NCBI GenBank assembly: GCA_035762175.1
Contig: DASTPP010000449.1
Span: forward strand, 1 to 36,759
From: DASTPP01 sp035762175
GTDB lineage: Bacteria; Myxococcota_A; Polyangia; Polyangiales; Polyangiaceae
Reading direction: 5' to 3'
Length of the DNA: 36,759 nt
The position numbers and the translations under genes are program-made. The notes under the pieces were generated by a model. It ran no database searches. It was not told the DNA's origin and saw only the letters and a list, made by a program, of their open reading frames with translations. The first letter of the stretch is position 1. Each line of letters begins with the position of its first letter. Positions 15,398 through 22,953 of the stretch are shown in pieces.

Positions 15398-18265
15398 ATG
15401 AAGACCGAAGAACCGACCCCCCGCGCCCCCGGGGCGTCGTCCGAGCTGGCCCGGCTGCTCGCCTGGCGCGGCCCCCGCGGCGAGGGGCCCGCGCTGGGCC
15501 GCTGGCTCGTCGCCGTCGCCTTCGCGGCGCTCGTCGCCTACGGGCTCTGGCCCTTCGAGCCCGTGCTCGGCCTCGCGCCCCCGGCCCTGCTCGCCGCCGT
15601 CGCCCTGCCGGCGATGCAAGAGGGCCTGCGGCGCGGGCGGCGCTCGGCCCGGTTCCGCGCGACGCGCCGCTGGCTCGAGCCGCTCTGCGTCGCGTTCTTC
15701 TTCGGCGCCTTCGCCTGGTCGGTCTTCGGGTTCGTCTTCAAAAACGACGTGCCCATCGACAGCAACGACCACCACATCATGATCTCGCGGGCCGAGCTCT
15801 TCGCCCGCTCGCTGCTCGAAGGGCGCCTGCGGCGCTGGACGCACCTCTTGCAGGGCGGCGACGCGCTCGTCGACCTCTACCCCGTCTTCGCCAACTACGT
15901 CACGACGGCCTTCTACGCCGTCTGGCCGAAGGGCGCGCCCTTCGTCCGCGTCTATAGCTTCGTCGTCGTCGCCGCCTGGTGGCTGCGGGGCGTCGCCGCC
16001 TACCACCTCGCGCGCCGCTTCGCCGGCGCCCCCGTCGCGTTCGCGCTCGCGCTCGCGTCCGTGCTCGAGGTCGGCGACGACGTCTGGGACGGCGTCTGGC
16101 ACGGCACGCTCTACTGGGGGATGATTCACAACAACATCGCCCTCAGCATCGCCGCCTTCGCCGCGGCGTGCCAGGTCGACCTCGCCCGCCGCCTCTCGAG
16201 CACGCGCGTCGCCGCCTGCGCCCTGACGCTCGCCCTCACGGCCTACGCCCACCCGCTCGGCCTGCTCTACGCCGGCGTGTCGACCGGCGCCTTCGCCCTC
16301 GCCGCCGTCGCCTCGCCCGGGCGCCCGCGGCGCGGCCTCTGGGTCGTCGCCGCCTCGGGCGCGGGCGCCCTCTCGGCCGCCTTCTGGTTCGTGCCGTACA
16401 CGAAGAACCTGCGCGAGCTCGGCTTTCACTATGCCATCCCCGGCGAGCGCTACCAGAGCTTGGGCCAGGGCCTGCTCGACGGCAAGCTGCCGACCTCCTC
16501 GTTCACCGCCTTCCTCGGCTTCGGCCTCATCGCCGTCACCTGCGCCGTCACCTCGCGCCGCCTCGCGGTCAAGGCCACCGCCCTCTGCGCGCTGCTCTTC
16601 TGGATGCTGGCGCTCACGCCCCTGCTCGTCCAGACCCGCTTTTACGACTACGTGCCCTCGTTCCTCGACGGCCAGCAGCGGCGCATGCTCACCGTCCTGA
16701 AGACGGCCGCGATCCCGCCGCTCGCCTGGGCGCTCGCCCGCGCGACGGCGCACCTGCAGGCGCCCGGCTCGCTGCGCCCGCGCCCGGTCCTCGGGCGGGC
16801 CCTCGTGCTGCTCTTGCTCGCCCTCGGCCCCGGGCGCGCGGTCGCCTACGGCGTCTCGCACGCCGTCGCCGAGGTCGGCCGCCAGGTGCCCGTCGGCCCC
16901 GACGGCAAGCGCGCGCAGAAGACCGAGACCGACCCCGACTACGACGAGGTCTTCGCCTGGCTCAAGCAGCAGCGCGCCGAGGACCCGAGCCCCACCCCCT
17001 GGCGCGCCGCCCTCCACTGGGCGAGCCACCGCAAGCACGCCGCCTGGACGGAGGGCGACCGCACGGGCGTGCCGATCGTCGACTTCATCGCCGTCTCGGC
17101 CAACTTCCTCGGCATCCGGCCGCGCGAGAAGACCGCCGCGGGCTACCGCGATTGGAACATTCGTTACGCCATCACCGACCACGGCTCGCCCCCCTGGGCC
17201 GGCATGGTCGAGCGCTTCAAGAAGGGCACCTACCACGTCTGGGAGGTGCCCGAGTACGACGACCGGTACGTGCTCGCGCCGCCCGGCGCCACCGTCAGCG
17301 GCCTGCGCTTCGAGGGCGACAGCGTTCACTTCACCCTCGACGGCATGCCCGAGGGCGGCGCCGAGGTGCAGATCCGCTGCGCGTGGTTCCCCCGCTGGCG
17401 CGCCGCCCAGGGGGGGGCAGAGCTGCCCGTCCTGCGGCGGCCGCCCCGGCCCGAGGCCGTGGCGAAGCAAGACCAGCTCGTCGTGCGCGCCCGCAACGGC
17501 GTCGTCACCCTCACCTGCGACGGGGCCATGCCCGGCGCGCTGCAGGGCGCGGCGCTGAGCGCCCTCGGCCTCGGCCTCGGCGCGATCGTCGTCGGGCGCC
17601 GGCGCCGGCTCCGGATCGAGGGCGCCCTCCGGCACGCCGCCCGGCGGGGCGAGGCCGCCGCGGCCGCGATCGCCGCCCGCGGGCGCGCCGCCTTCGCCCC
17701 GCCGGCGCCGCGGTGGCGGGCGCCCCTCGCCGTCGCCGCCCTCGGCGCCGCGCTCGTCGCGCTGCACTTCCGCGGCACGCGGCGCCTGCGCTACCCGGTG
17801 CTGCCCGGGCAGGGGCTCAGCGTCGCCGCGCTCGACGCCGAGGGGCGGAGGCGCGCCTGCCCCGCGAACTGGTGGAACAACACCTTTCAGTGCCCGGCGG
17901 GCGTGACCGACGCGTCGGTCGAGCCCTGGCTCGGCCACGGCACCGTGATCGGCGAGAGCGGCGAAGACCCGCCCTTCTGGCCCGCCGTGCGCCTCTCGGC
18001 CAAAGAGGCCAAGCGCCCCATCGAGCTACGGTTTCACACGGTGCGCTTCGGCCGCAAGGCCGTCTGGCTCGAAATGAGCACCTGGGGCAAGTTCACGCTG
18101 CACGGCTCGGTCGGCGGCGTGCCCTTCGAGGCCCGCCCCGTCGACGGGGTCACCTCCGTCTCGCTCGACGTGCCGCCCGGGGCGCGGGCCGTCGGCGACC
18201 TCGTGCTCGTCTTCACCCCCGAGATCGTCAACGCGAGCGTCGACCTGCGCGGGGGCGCGCGCTGA
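15398..18265 (+). CDS. Large polytopic membrane protein with extracytoplasmic C-terminal domains
   Basis: A 955-aa protein. About 12 hydrophobic segments fill residues 35-490, with a first-loop motif PIDSNDHHIMISRAELFARSLLEG that recalls acidic GT-C loops. There follow an extracytoplasmic region (about 495-715), a TM near 725, a short basic cytoplasmic stretch (RRRRLRIEGALRHAARRGEA), another TM near 785 and a beta-rich outer domain to the end (RYPVLPGQGLSV ... VNASVDLRGG). General resemblance is to YfhO/6-pyruvoyl-tetrahydropterin-synthase-related membrane proteins; I cannot assign a family. The ATG at 15398 is preferred to the TTG at 15392. It lies 40 nt after the discoidin gene and 24 nt before the methyltransferase, so likely one operon. 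Confidence 0.8.
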   Translation: MKTEEPTPRAPGASSELARLLAWRGPRGEGPALGRWLVAVAFAALVAYGLWPFEPVLGLAPPALLAAVALPAMQEGLRRGRRSARFRATRRWLEPLCVAFFFGAFAWSVFGFVFKNDVPIDSNDHHIMISRAELFARSLLEGRLRRWTHLLQGGDALVDLYPVFANYVTTAFYAVWPKGAPFVRVYSFVVVAAWWLRGVAAYHLARRFAGAPVAFALALASVLEVGDDVWDGVWHGTLYWGMIHNNIALSIAAFAAACQVDLARRLSSTRVAACALTLALTAYAHPLGLLYAGVSTGAFALAAVASPGRPRRGLWVVAASGAGALSAAFWFVPYTKNLRELGFHYAIPGERYQSLGQGLLDGKLPTSSFTAFLGFGLIAVTCAVTSRRLAVKATALCALLFWMLALTPLLVQTRFYDYVPSFLDGQQRRMLTVLKTAAIPPLAWALARATAHLQAPGSLRPRPVLGRALVLLLLALGPGRAVAYGVSHAVAEVGRQVPVGPDGKRAQKTETDPDYDEVFAWLKQQRAEDPSPTPWRAALHWASHRKHAAWTEGDRTGVPIVDFIAVSANFLGIRPREKTAAGYRDWNIRYAITDHGSPPWAGMVERFKKGTYHVWEVPEYDDRYVLAPPGATVSGLRFEGDSVHFTLDGMPEGGAEVQIRCAWFPRWRAAQGGAELPVLRRPPRPEAVAKQDQLVVRARNGVVTLTCDGAMPGALQGAALSALGLGLGAIVVGRRRRLRIEGALRHAARRGEAAAAAIAARGRAAFAPPAPRWRAPLAVAALGAALVALHFRGTRRLRYPVLPGQGLSVAALDAEGRRRACPANWWNNTFQCPAGVTDASVEPWLGHGTVIGESGEDPPFWPAVRLSAKEAKRPIELRFHTVRFGRKAVWLEMSTWGKFTLHGSVGGVPFEARPVDGVTSVSLDVPPGARAVGDLVLVFTPEIVNASVDLRGGAR

Positions 18266-18289
18266 CGCCGCCCCCGCCGAGAGACCGCC

Positions 18290-18925
18290 ATGAGCCTTTA
18301 CGACAAAGTGCTGGGCCTGCCCTTCGTCTACAACCACGTGCGCCCCTTCTTCGTCGGCGGCATCGACATGGCGCCGGTCTACGAGCGGCTCGGCGTGCGC
18401 CCGACCGACACCGTGCTCGACGTCGGCTGCGGCACGGGCATCGCGCTCGAGCACCTGGGCTCGTTCGCCTCGTACGTCGGCGTCGACACCGACCCGCGCG
18501 CCCTGCGCGCCGCCCGCGAGCGCCGCCCGCCGCCCGGCGCCGGGGCGGTCGAGTTCTCCGCGCGCGAGGTCGGCGAAGACGACGTCAAGCGCATCGCCCC
18601 CGACGTCGCCGTCCTCGCCGGGCTCTTGCACCACGTCGACGACGCGGGCAGCGTTGCCCTCTTGCGCAGCCTGCGGGCCTCGCCCCGCCTGCGCCGCGTC
18701 GTCACCCAAGACATCACCCTGGTGCCCAACCGCCGCCTCAACAACCTGTTTTCGATCCTCGACCGCGGCCAGCACTGCCGGCACCCCGGCGGCTACGAGG
18801 CGCTCGCCCGCGCGGCGGGCTTTCGCGTCGTCGAGGGCGCGCTCACCCCGGCGGGGCGCGGCAACCAGCGCATTGTCTACTGGGTCATGACCCTCGAGCC
18901 CGAGGCGCCGGCCGGCCGGCCCTAA
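18290..18925 (+). CDS. Class I SAM-dependent methyltransferase
   Basis: A 211-aa methyltransferase with motif I VLDVGCGTG (42-50), the acidic ribose-binding residue in YVGVDTDPRAL and the motif LHHVDD (about 105-110) in place of the common LHH/LEH block. The C-terminal segment CRHPGGYEALARAAGFRVVEG fits small-molecule methyltransferases of the type found in sugar and lipid clusters. As last gene of the plus-strand run from 12287 it probably methylates a sugar or lipid intermediate of the same pathway; the substrate is not predictable. Confidence 0.88.
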   Translation: MSLYDKVLGLPFVYNHVRPFFVGGIDMAPVYERLGVRPTDTVLDVGCGTGIALEHLGSFASYVGVDTDPRALRAARERRPPPGAGAVEFSAREVGEDDVKRIAPDVAVLAGLLHHVDDAGSVALLRSLRASPRLRRVVTQDITLVPNRRLNNLFSILDRGQHCRHPGGYEALARAAGFRVVEGALTPAGRGNQRIVYWVMTLEPEAPAGRP

Positions 18926-18950
18926 GCCCCGTCTGGCGAAGGCTCCCGGC

Positions 18951-18980
18951 GGCCGGCCCCGGGGCTTCGGGCGGCCGGCC
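18951..18980. terminator. Possible bidirectional terminator hairpin
   Basis: GGCCGGCC at 18951-18958 and again at 18973-18980 (self-complementary octamers) can pair around a CCGGGGCTTCGGGC centre, inside the 72-nt gap between the convergent methyltransferase and flippase-like genes. No T-run follows on either strand. Confidence 0.35.
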
Positions 18981-18997
18981 CCTCTGGGCGCGCGCGG

Positions 18998-20023
18998 TCA
19001 CCCGGCGTCGGCAGAAGGTGCCGCCGGGGGCGACAGGCGCCGCGTCGCGGCGGCGAAGAGGCGGGCGGCGGGGCCGGCCAGGCTGAGCCCGACCACCGCC
19101 TGCATCGCCGCCGTCACCGTCGCCCACGCCGCCCCCGCGGCCAAGATCGCCGCGCCCGGGTCGGCCGCCGGCCCCCCGGCGTACGCGGCGAGCAGGTGCA
19201 GGGCGACGAACTCACGCATGCCCGCGCCCTGGGGGGTCAGCGGCAGCGCCGAGAAGAGCATAATCACGGGGATGTGCGTGAGCGCCGCCCGGGGCGGGAT
19301 CACCACGTCGAAGAACCAGTACCCGACCCAGAGCCCGACCGAGAGCACCGCGATGTGCGGCAGGCGCCAGAGCATCAGGCGCGCGTGCCCGAGCGGCCCC
19401 TCTTCGAAGAGCACGGTGAAGGCCGGCAGGCGCGCGGCGAAGCCGGGGCGCAGGGCGAGCGCGACGAAGTAGACGGCCACGCCCGCGGCCGACGGCACGA
19501 TGGTCGTGGTCACCCAGGGCGTCGGCTCGCCCATGAAGGGCATCGCCGCCGCCGCGATGACGATGAAGTTCGAGAGCAGCGTGGCGTAGATGACGAGCGT
19601 CGAGCTCACCACCCGCAGGAGCGGCACGCCGTAGTTGCGCGAGAGCAGGTAGGTCAAGTAGGCCTGGCCCACGTGGTAGTTGACCAGGTTGGGCAGGTAC
19701 GACGCGCCGCGCACCACCAGCAGGTCGCGCAGCGGCAGGGCCGGGTGCACGCGCCGGTACGCCCGCCAGGTGGCCAGCGAGTCGCAGGCGAGGTTAACCA
19801 CGGTGAAGAGGGCGACGAACGCGACGTACGCCGGGAGGTTGACCGAGCGCAAGTTCGCCCACACCGCGCGCGCGTCGGTGCGCGAGAAGACCGCGACGAG
19901 CAACGCCACCGCGACGCCCCAGGGCAGCAGGCGGCGCCAGAGCGGCACGCGCGCGCCCGCCACGGCGGGGCCGGGCCCGGGCGCGGCGGGCGGCCGATCG
20001 CGCGTCGGCGGCAGGGCGGACAT
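18998..20023 (-). CDS. Flippase-like integral membrane protein (MprF N-terminal/AglD type)
   Basis: A 341-aa membrane protein with about seven to eight TMs of the lysylphosphatidylglycerol-synthase TM type (PF03706-like). Telltale features are the early FSRTDARAVWANLRSVNLPAYV segment, GASYLPNLVNYHVGQAYLTYLLSRNYGV and the late ALPLTPQGAGMREFVAL block. Members are flippases for aminoacyl-phospholipids or are found beside polyprenyl-phosphate glycosyltransferases. Here the glycan setting favours a lipid-linked sugar role, but this is inference. It is downstream of the 20113-21552 membrane protein on the minus strand, 89 nt away. Confidence 0.85.
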   Translation of the reverse strand: MSALPPTRDRPPAAPGPGPAVAGARVPLWRRLLPWGVAVALLVAVFSRTDARAVWANLRSVNLPAYVAFVALFTVVNLACDSLATWRAYRRVHPALPLRDLLVVRGASYLPNLVNYHVGQAYLTYLLSRNYGVPLLRVVSSTLVIYATLLSNFIVIAAAAMPFMGEPTPWVTTTIVPSAAGVAVYFVALALRPGFAARLPAFTVLFEEGPLGHARLMLWRLPHIAVLSVGLWVGYWFFDVVIPPRAALTHIPVIMLFSALPLTPQGAGMREFVALHLLAAYAGGPAADPGAAILAAGAAWATVTAAMQAVVGLSLAGPAARLFAAATRRLSPPAAPSADAG

Positions 20024-20112
20024 GGCCGGCCGGCCTCTAGCACCTCGCGGCCGCGGAAGCGAGCGGGCGTTCGCCGCGCCGCCCCGGCCGGCCCCGCGGC
20101 CCCCCGGCGGCG

Positions 20113-21552
20113 TCAGTAGAAGACTTGGTAGCGAATCAGGACGACGCCCGCCACGTTGATCGCGACCGAGAGCGCGGCGAAGAACCCGGGCCAGGGCCCG
20201 CGCCAGCGCGGCAGGTTCAAGAGCCCGATGAGGGCCAAGATGGGCACGGCGTCATAAAGATAGCGGGCGCCGTATTGCCACCAGCCCGTGCCCATCAGCA
20301 TCAAGATGGGCACCCAGGTGAAGAGGACGGCCGCCCAGAGCGCGATCGCGAAGGGCAGCAGGTCGGGCGCGGGCGGCCGCCGCAGCGCCATGATCAAGAA
20401 CGGCGACTGCACGAAGAGGCAGAAGCCCATCGAGGGCGTCTGGCCGTCGAGCAGGTGGAAGAAGGGCATGCGGGCGAAGACGTAGTAGAGGTTGCGGGGC
20501 ACGTAGACGACGTTGAACGCCCCGTAGAGCGTGTAGTCGCCGCGAAACCTCTCGCCCATGTTGTGGTAGCTGAGCCCGTTCTCGAGCCAGTTGCCGAAGC
20601 GCGCGTGGTTGTACGCGAACGTGAAGGCGAGGCAGGCCACGTAGGGCGCGGCCGCGGCCAGCAGGCGCAGCCACGTCTCGCCGCGCCCGAGCGCCGCCCG
20701 GGCGCCCGTCAGCGGCCCCCCGGGCCCGGGCCAGAGCCGGAAGCGCTCGTCGCTCAGCGCCAGGTACGCCGCGAGCGGGGCGGCGAGCACGAGGTGCTGG
20801 CGCCCGAGCATCGCGAGCGCGAAGAACGTGCCGCCGGCGAGCGCGGCGAACCCCCGCCGGTGGGGCCGGCGGTCGAGGCCGAACCAGAGCCCCAAGAGCA
20901 GGCTCGTCGAGGTGACGAGCTGGCCGACGTACCAGTGGATGGCGTGGATGCCGAAGATGACGTTGCTCGTGCCGAGCGCGTACGCGAGCGCCGCGGCCGC
21001 GCGCCAGCGGAGCGTGACGCGGGCCCAGCCCAGCTGCGAGACGAAGCGCGAGATGATGAAGTAGGCGAGGCCGGCGTTCAGGCTCGCGAAGGCGATGCCG
21101 AACGTGCGCATCTTGAAGCCCTTGACGCCCGTCAGCGCGACCCAGGGCATCATGACGATCGAGGGCAGCGGCGGCCAGTAGGCGTACGTCCGGCCCTGGA
21201 AGGGCGAGACGTCGACGGCGCCGAGCGGCGTGCTCGGCAGGTCGAGCCGGCCGTTCAGAAAGCCCCAGGCGAGGTCGGCGAAGTAGAGCGGCCCGCCCTC
21301 GTTGTCGAGCAGCATCACCGTCTTGAGCAGCCAGAGCACCCCCCAGCACGTCGCGGTGACGAGCGCGGCGACCGCCCAGGACGCCGCCCGGCCTTCGCCG
21401 CCCCAGCGCCCGAGGCGGCGGGCCCAGCCGCCGGGCGAAAGGAGCCGCCTGAGCCCGCCGCGCGCGCCGGCGCGCCGCCCGGACGCCCCCGGGCCCCGGC
21501 GCGCGCCGCCGGCGGGCGCGATCGCCGCCCGGCCTTTGCCTTCGTGACTCAT
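20113..21552 (-). CDS. Polytopic membrane protein, putative GT-C/GT39-type transferase
   Basis: A 479-aa membrane protein with about ten TMs after a basic, Gly/Arg-rich N-terminus of roughly 55 residues. The first outer loop holds LLDNEGGPLYFADLAWGFLNGRLDLP, where the acidic residues could serve as a GT-C catalytic loop, followed by YAYWPPLPSIVMMPWVAL as in many GT39/GT87-like proteins. A further conserved-looking block is WWQYGARYLYDAVPIL near the C-terminus. The exact family is not recognised. Role inferred from neighbours: sugar transfer outside the membrane using a lipid-linked donor. It is divergent from the second discoidin gene across 189 nt. Confidence 0.8.
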   Translation of the reverse strand: MSHEGKGRAAIAPAGGARRGPGASGRRAGARGGLRRLLSPGGWARRLGRWGGEGRAASWAVAALVTATCWGVLWLLKTVMLLDNEGGPLYFADLAWGFLNGRLDLPSTPLGAVDVSPFQGRTYAYWPPLPSIVMMPWVALTGVKGFKMRTFGIAFASLNAGLAYFIISRFVSQLGWARVTLRWRAAAALAYALGTSNVIFGIHAIHWYVGQLVTSTSLLLGLWFGLDRRPHRRGFAALAGGTFFALAMLGRQHLVLAAPLAAYLALSDERFRLWPGPGGPLTGARAALGRGETWLRLLAAAAPYVACLAFTFAYNHARFGNWLENGLSYHNMGERFRGDYTLYGAFNVVYVPRNLYYVFARMPFFHLLDGQTPSMGFCLFVQSPFLIMALRRPPAPDLLPFAIALWAAVLFTWVPILMLMGTGWWQYGARYLYDAVPILALIGLLNLPRWRGPWPGFFAALSVAINVAGVVLIRYQVFY

Positions 21553-21741
21553 CGTTCGCCCACGAGAATGCCTGGCTGAGAGAGGGGCCCGCTCGCGCCG
21601 CGCTCGCTGCCCCGGGGCGAACGGGGGCCCCTCGTATCACCCCCGGTTTTGCGCGGCAACCGTGCCCGCGCCCCGCCCGGCCCCGGCGGAGCCCCGGGCG
21701 CGAGCCAGGAATGACGCTGGCCCCACCCGCTTGAATTGAGT

Positions 21742-22953
21742 ATGCCCGCCGGGCCCATGGCCGAGCCGCTCTCCGAAGGCGCCCCCCCCGAGGTCGGGGG
21801 CGCCGCGCGCCCGAAGGGCCCCGCCGCCGCGCCGCCCGCGATCGCCGAAGGCACTCCCGCCGCGCGCCCCCGCTCCCTCTGGGCGAGGGCGCGCGAATGG
21901 CTTTGGCGCGGCCAGAGCCTCGCCCTCGCGCGCTCCTACCGGCCGCCGAACCTCGCGCCGGCGCAGCGCGCGCGCGCCGAGGCCGGCCGCTCGCTCGTCG
22001 CCTTCGCCGACGCCGCCCTCTCGCCCGAAAGCCCTCCGCGCCTCGCGTCGCCCTACGCGGCCTTCGTCCTTTACCGCGAGGCGATCCACCTCGCGCTCTC
22101 GGCCTTCGACCCCGACGCGCCCGACGCCCCCCTCGAGGCCGCCCTCGACCGCTGCCCCGAGCGCGTGCGCGCCCACCTGCCCGAGCCCTCCTTCGCCGCG
22201 CTCCGCCGCGAGCTCGTCGGGCGGCCCCCGCTCGCCCTCGCCGCCGAGTCGCTGACCTCCCAGATCGAGCAGGCCGAGCGCGCCCGCCGCCTCGCCCTCG
22301 GCGCGCTCGACGCGCTCGCGCCGCTGCCGCCTTCGACGCACCCCACCGTCCAGCGCGCGCTCGTTCAGCGCTGGTCGCGCCTGGCGCTGGCCGCGGGGCT
22401 CGTGGCGCTCGCCGTGGTCGGCGCCCGGCGCGCCTACCTCGAGTACCGCCTCGGCCCCGACCTCGCGAAGGGCAAGCCCTGGCGCGTCAGCTCGAGCTAC
22501 CAGGGCTTCCCGAGCGCGGGCACCACCGACCGGCCGCAAAAGGGCGGGCCGCTCTTTCACACCTCGTGCTCCGACGCCAACCCCTGGTTCGAAATCGACC
22601 TCGGCGCGCCGACCCCCGTCTCGGGGGTGCGCGTGCGCAACCGCAGCGACTGCTGCCAAGAGCGCGCCGCCCCGCTCGTCGTCGAGCTCGCCGCCGAGCC
22701 CGGGGCCTTCACCCAGGTCGCCTCGATCAACAAGATCTTCGCGACCTGGACGCCCTTCTTCGGGACGACGACGGCCCGCTACGTGCGCGTGCGCGCGACG
22801 CATCAGACTTGTTTGCACCTCGACAAGGTCTCGGTCTGGCGCTTACGTCGCGCCGCGTCACGGGGCCGGCCCGGCCGGGCGGCGCGGGTTGCCCGGGCGC
22901 CGGGGCGGGGTTATAACGCCCCCTCTAACCTAGGGACGGTGTCGTTGCCATGA
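21742..22953 (+). CDS. Single-pass membrane protein with extracytoplasmic F5/8 type C (discoidin-like) domain, copy 2
   Basis: A 403-aa paralogue of the protein at 14290. It has a disordered Pro/Ala N-terminus, a helical cytoplasmic domain (about 45-210; LYREAIHLALSAF matches copy 1 LCREAVYWLLRAL), one TM (about 213-228) and a discoidin-like domain (about 238-368). That domain has DLAKGKPWRVSSSYQG, PWFEIDLGAPTPVSGVRVRNR, CCQERAAPLVVEL, FATWTPFF, ARYVRVRA and LHLDKVSVWRL. Unlike copy 1 its outer domain has four Cys (276, 304, 305, 357), so disulfides are possible. The last 35 residues (Arg/Gly/Ala-rich) lie beyond the fold and overlap the next gene's promoter. The ATG at 21742 is preferred to the TTG at 21736. 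The stop overlaps the next ATG by 4 nt. Confidence 0.8.
   Translation: MPAGPMAEPLSEGAPPEVGGAARPKGPAAAPPAIAEGTPAARPRSLWARAREWLWRGQSLALARSYRPPNLAPAQRARAEAGRSLVAFADAALSPESPPRLASPYAAFVLYREAIHLALSAFDPDAPDAPLEAALDRCPERVRAHLPEPSFAALRRELVGRPPLALAAESLTSQIEQAERARRLALGALDALAPLPPSTHPTVQRALVQRWSRLALAAGLVALAVVGARRAYLEYRLGPDLAKGKPWRVSSSYQGFPSAGTTDRPQKGGPLFHTSCSDANPWFEIDLGAPTPVSGVRVRNRSDCCQERAAPLVVELAAEPGAFTQVASINKIFATWTPFFGTTTARYVRVRATHQTCLHLDKVSVWRLRRAASRGRPGRAARVARAPGRGYNAPSNLGTVSLP
22889..22917 (+). promoter_or_regulatory. Sigma70-type promoter inside the end of discoidin copy 2
   Basis: TTGCCC at 22889-22894, a 17-nt spacer and TATAAC at 22912-22917, in an otherwise G+C-only surrounding. The predicted start is near 22924, about 26 nt before the ATG at 22950. 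It would let the GT2-methyltransferase be expressed apart from the overlapping upstream gene. Confidence 0.6.

Noticed and set aside
14444..17938. A 1164-codon open frame antisense to the 955-aa membrane protein and discoidin copy 1
   Set aside because: Lack of stops follows from high GC; the sense frames have TMs, discoidin motifs and ATGA coupling, while this frame is Arg/Gly/Glu-rich low complexity.
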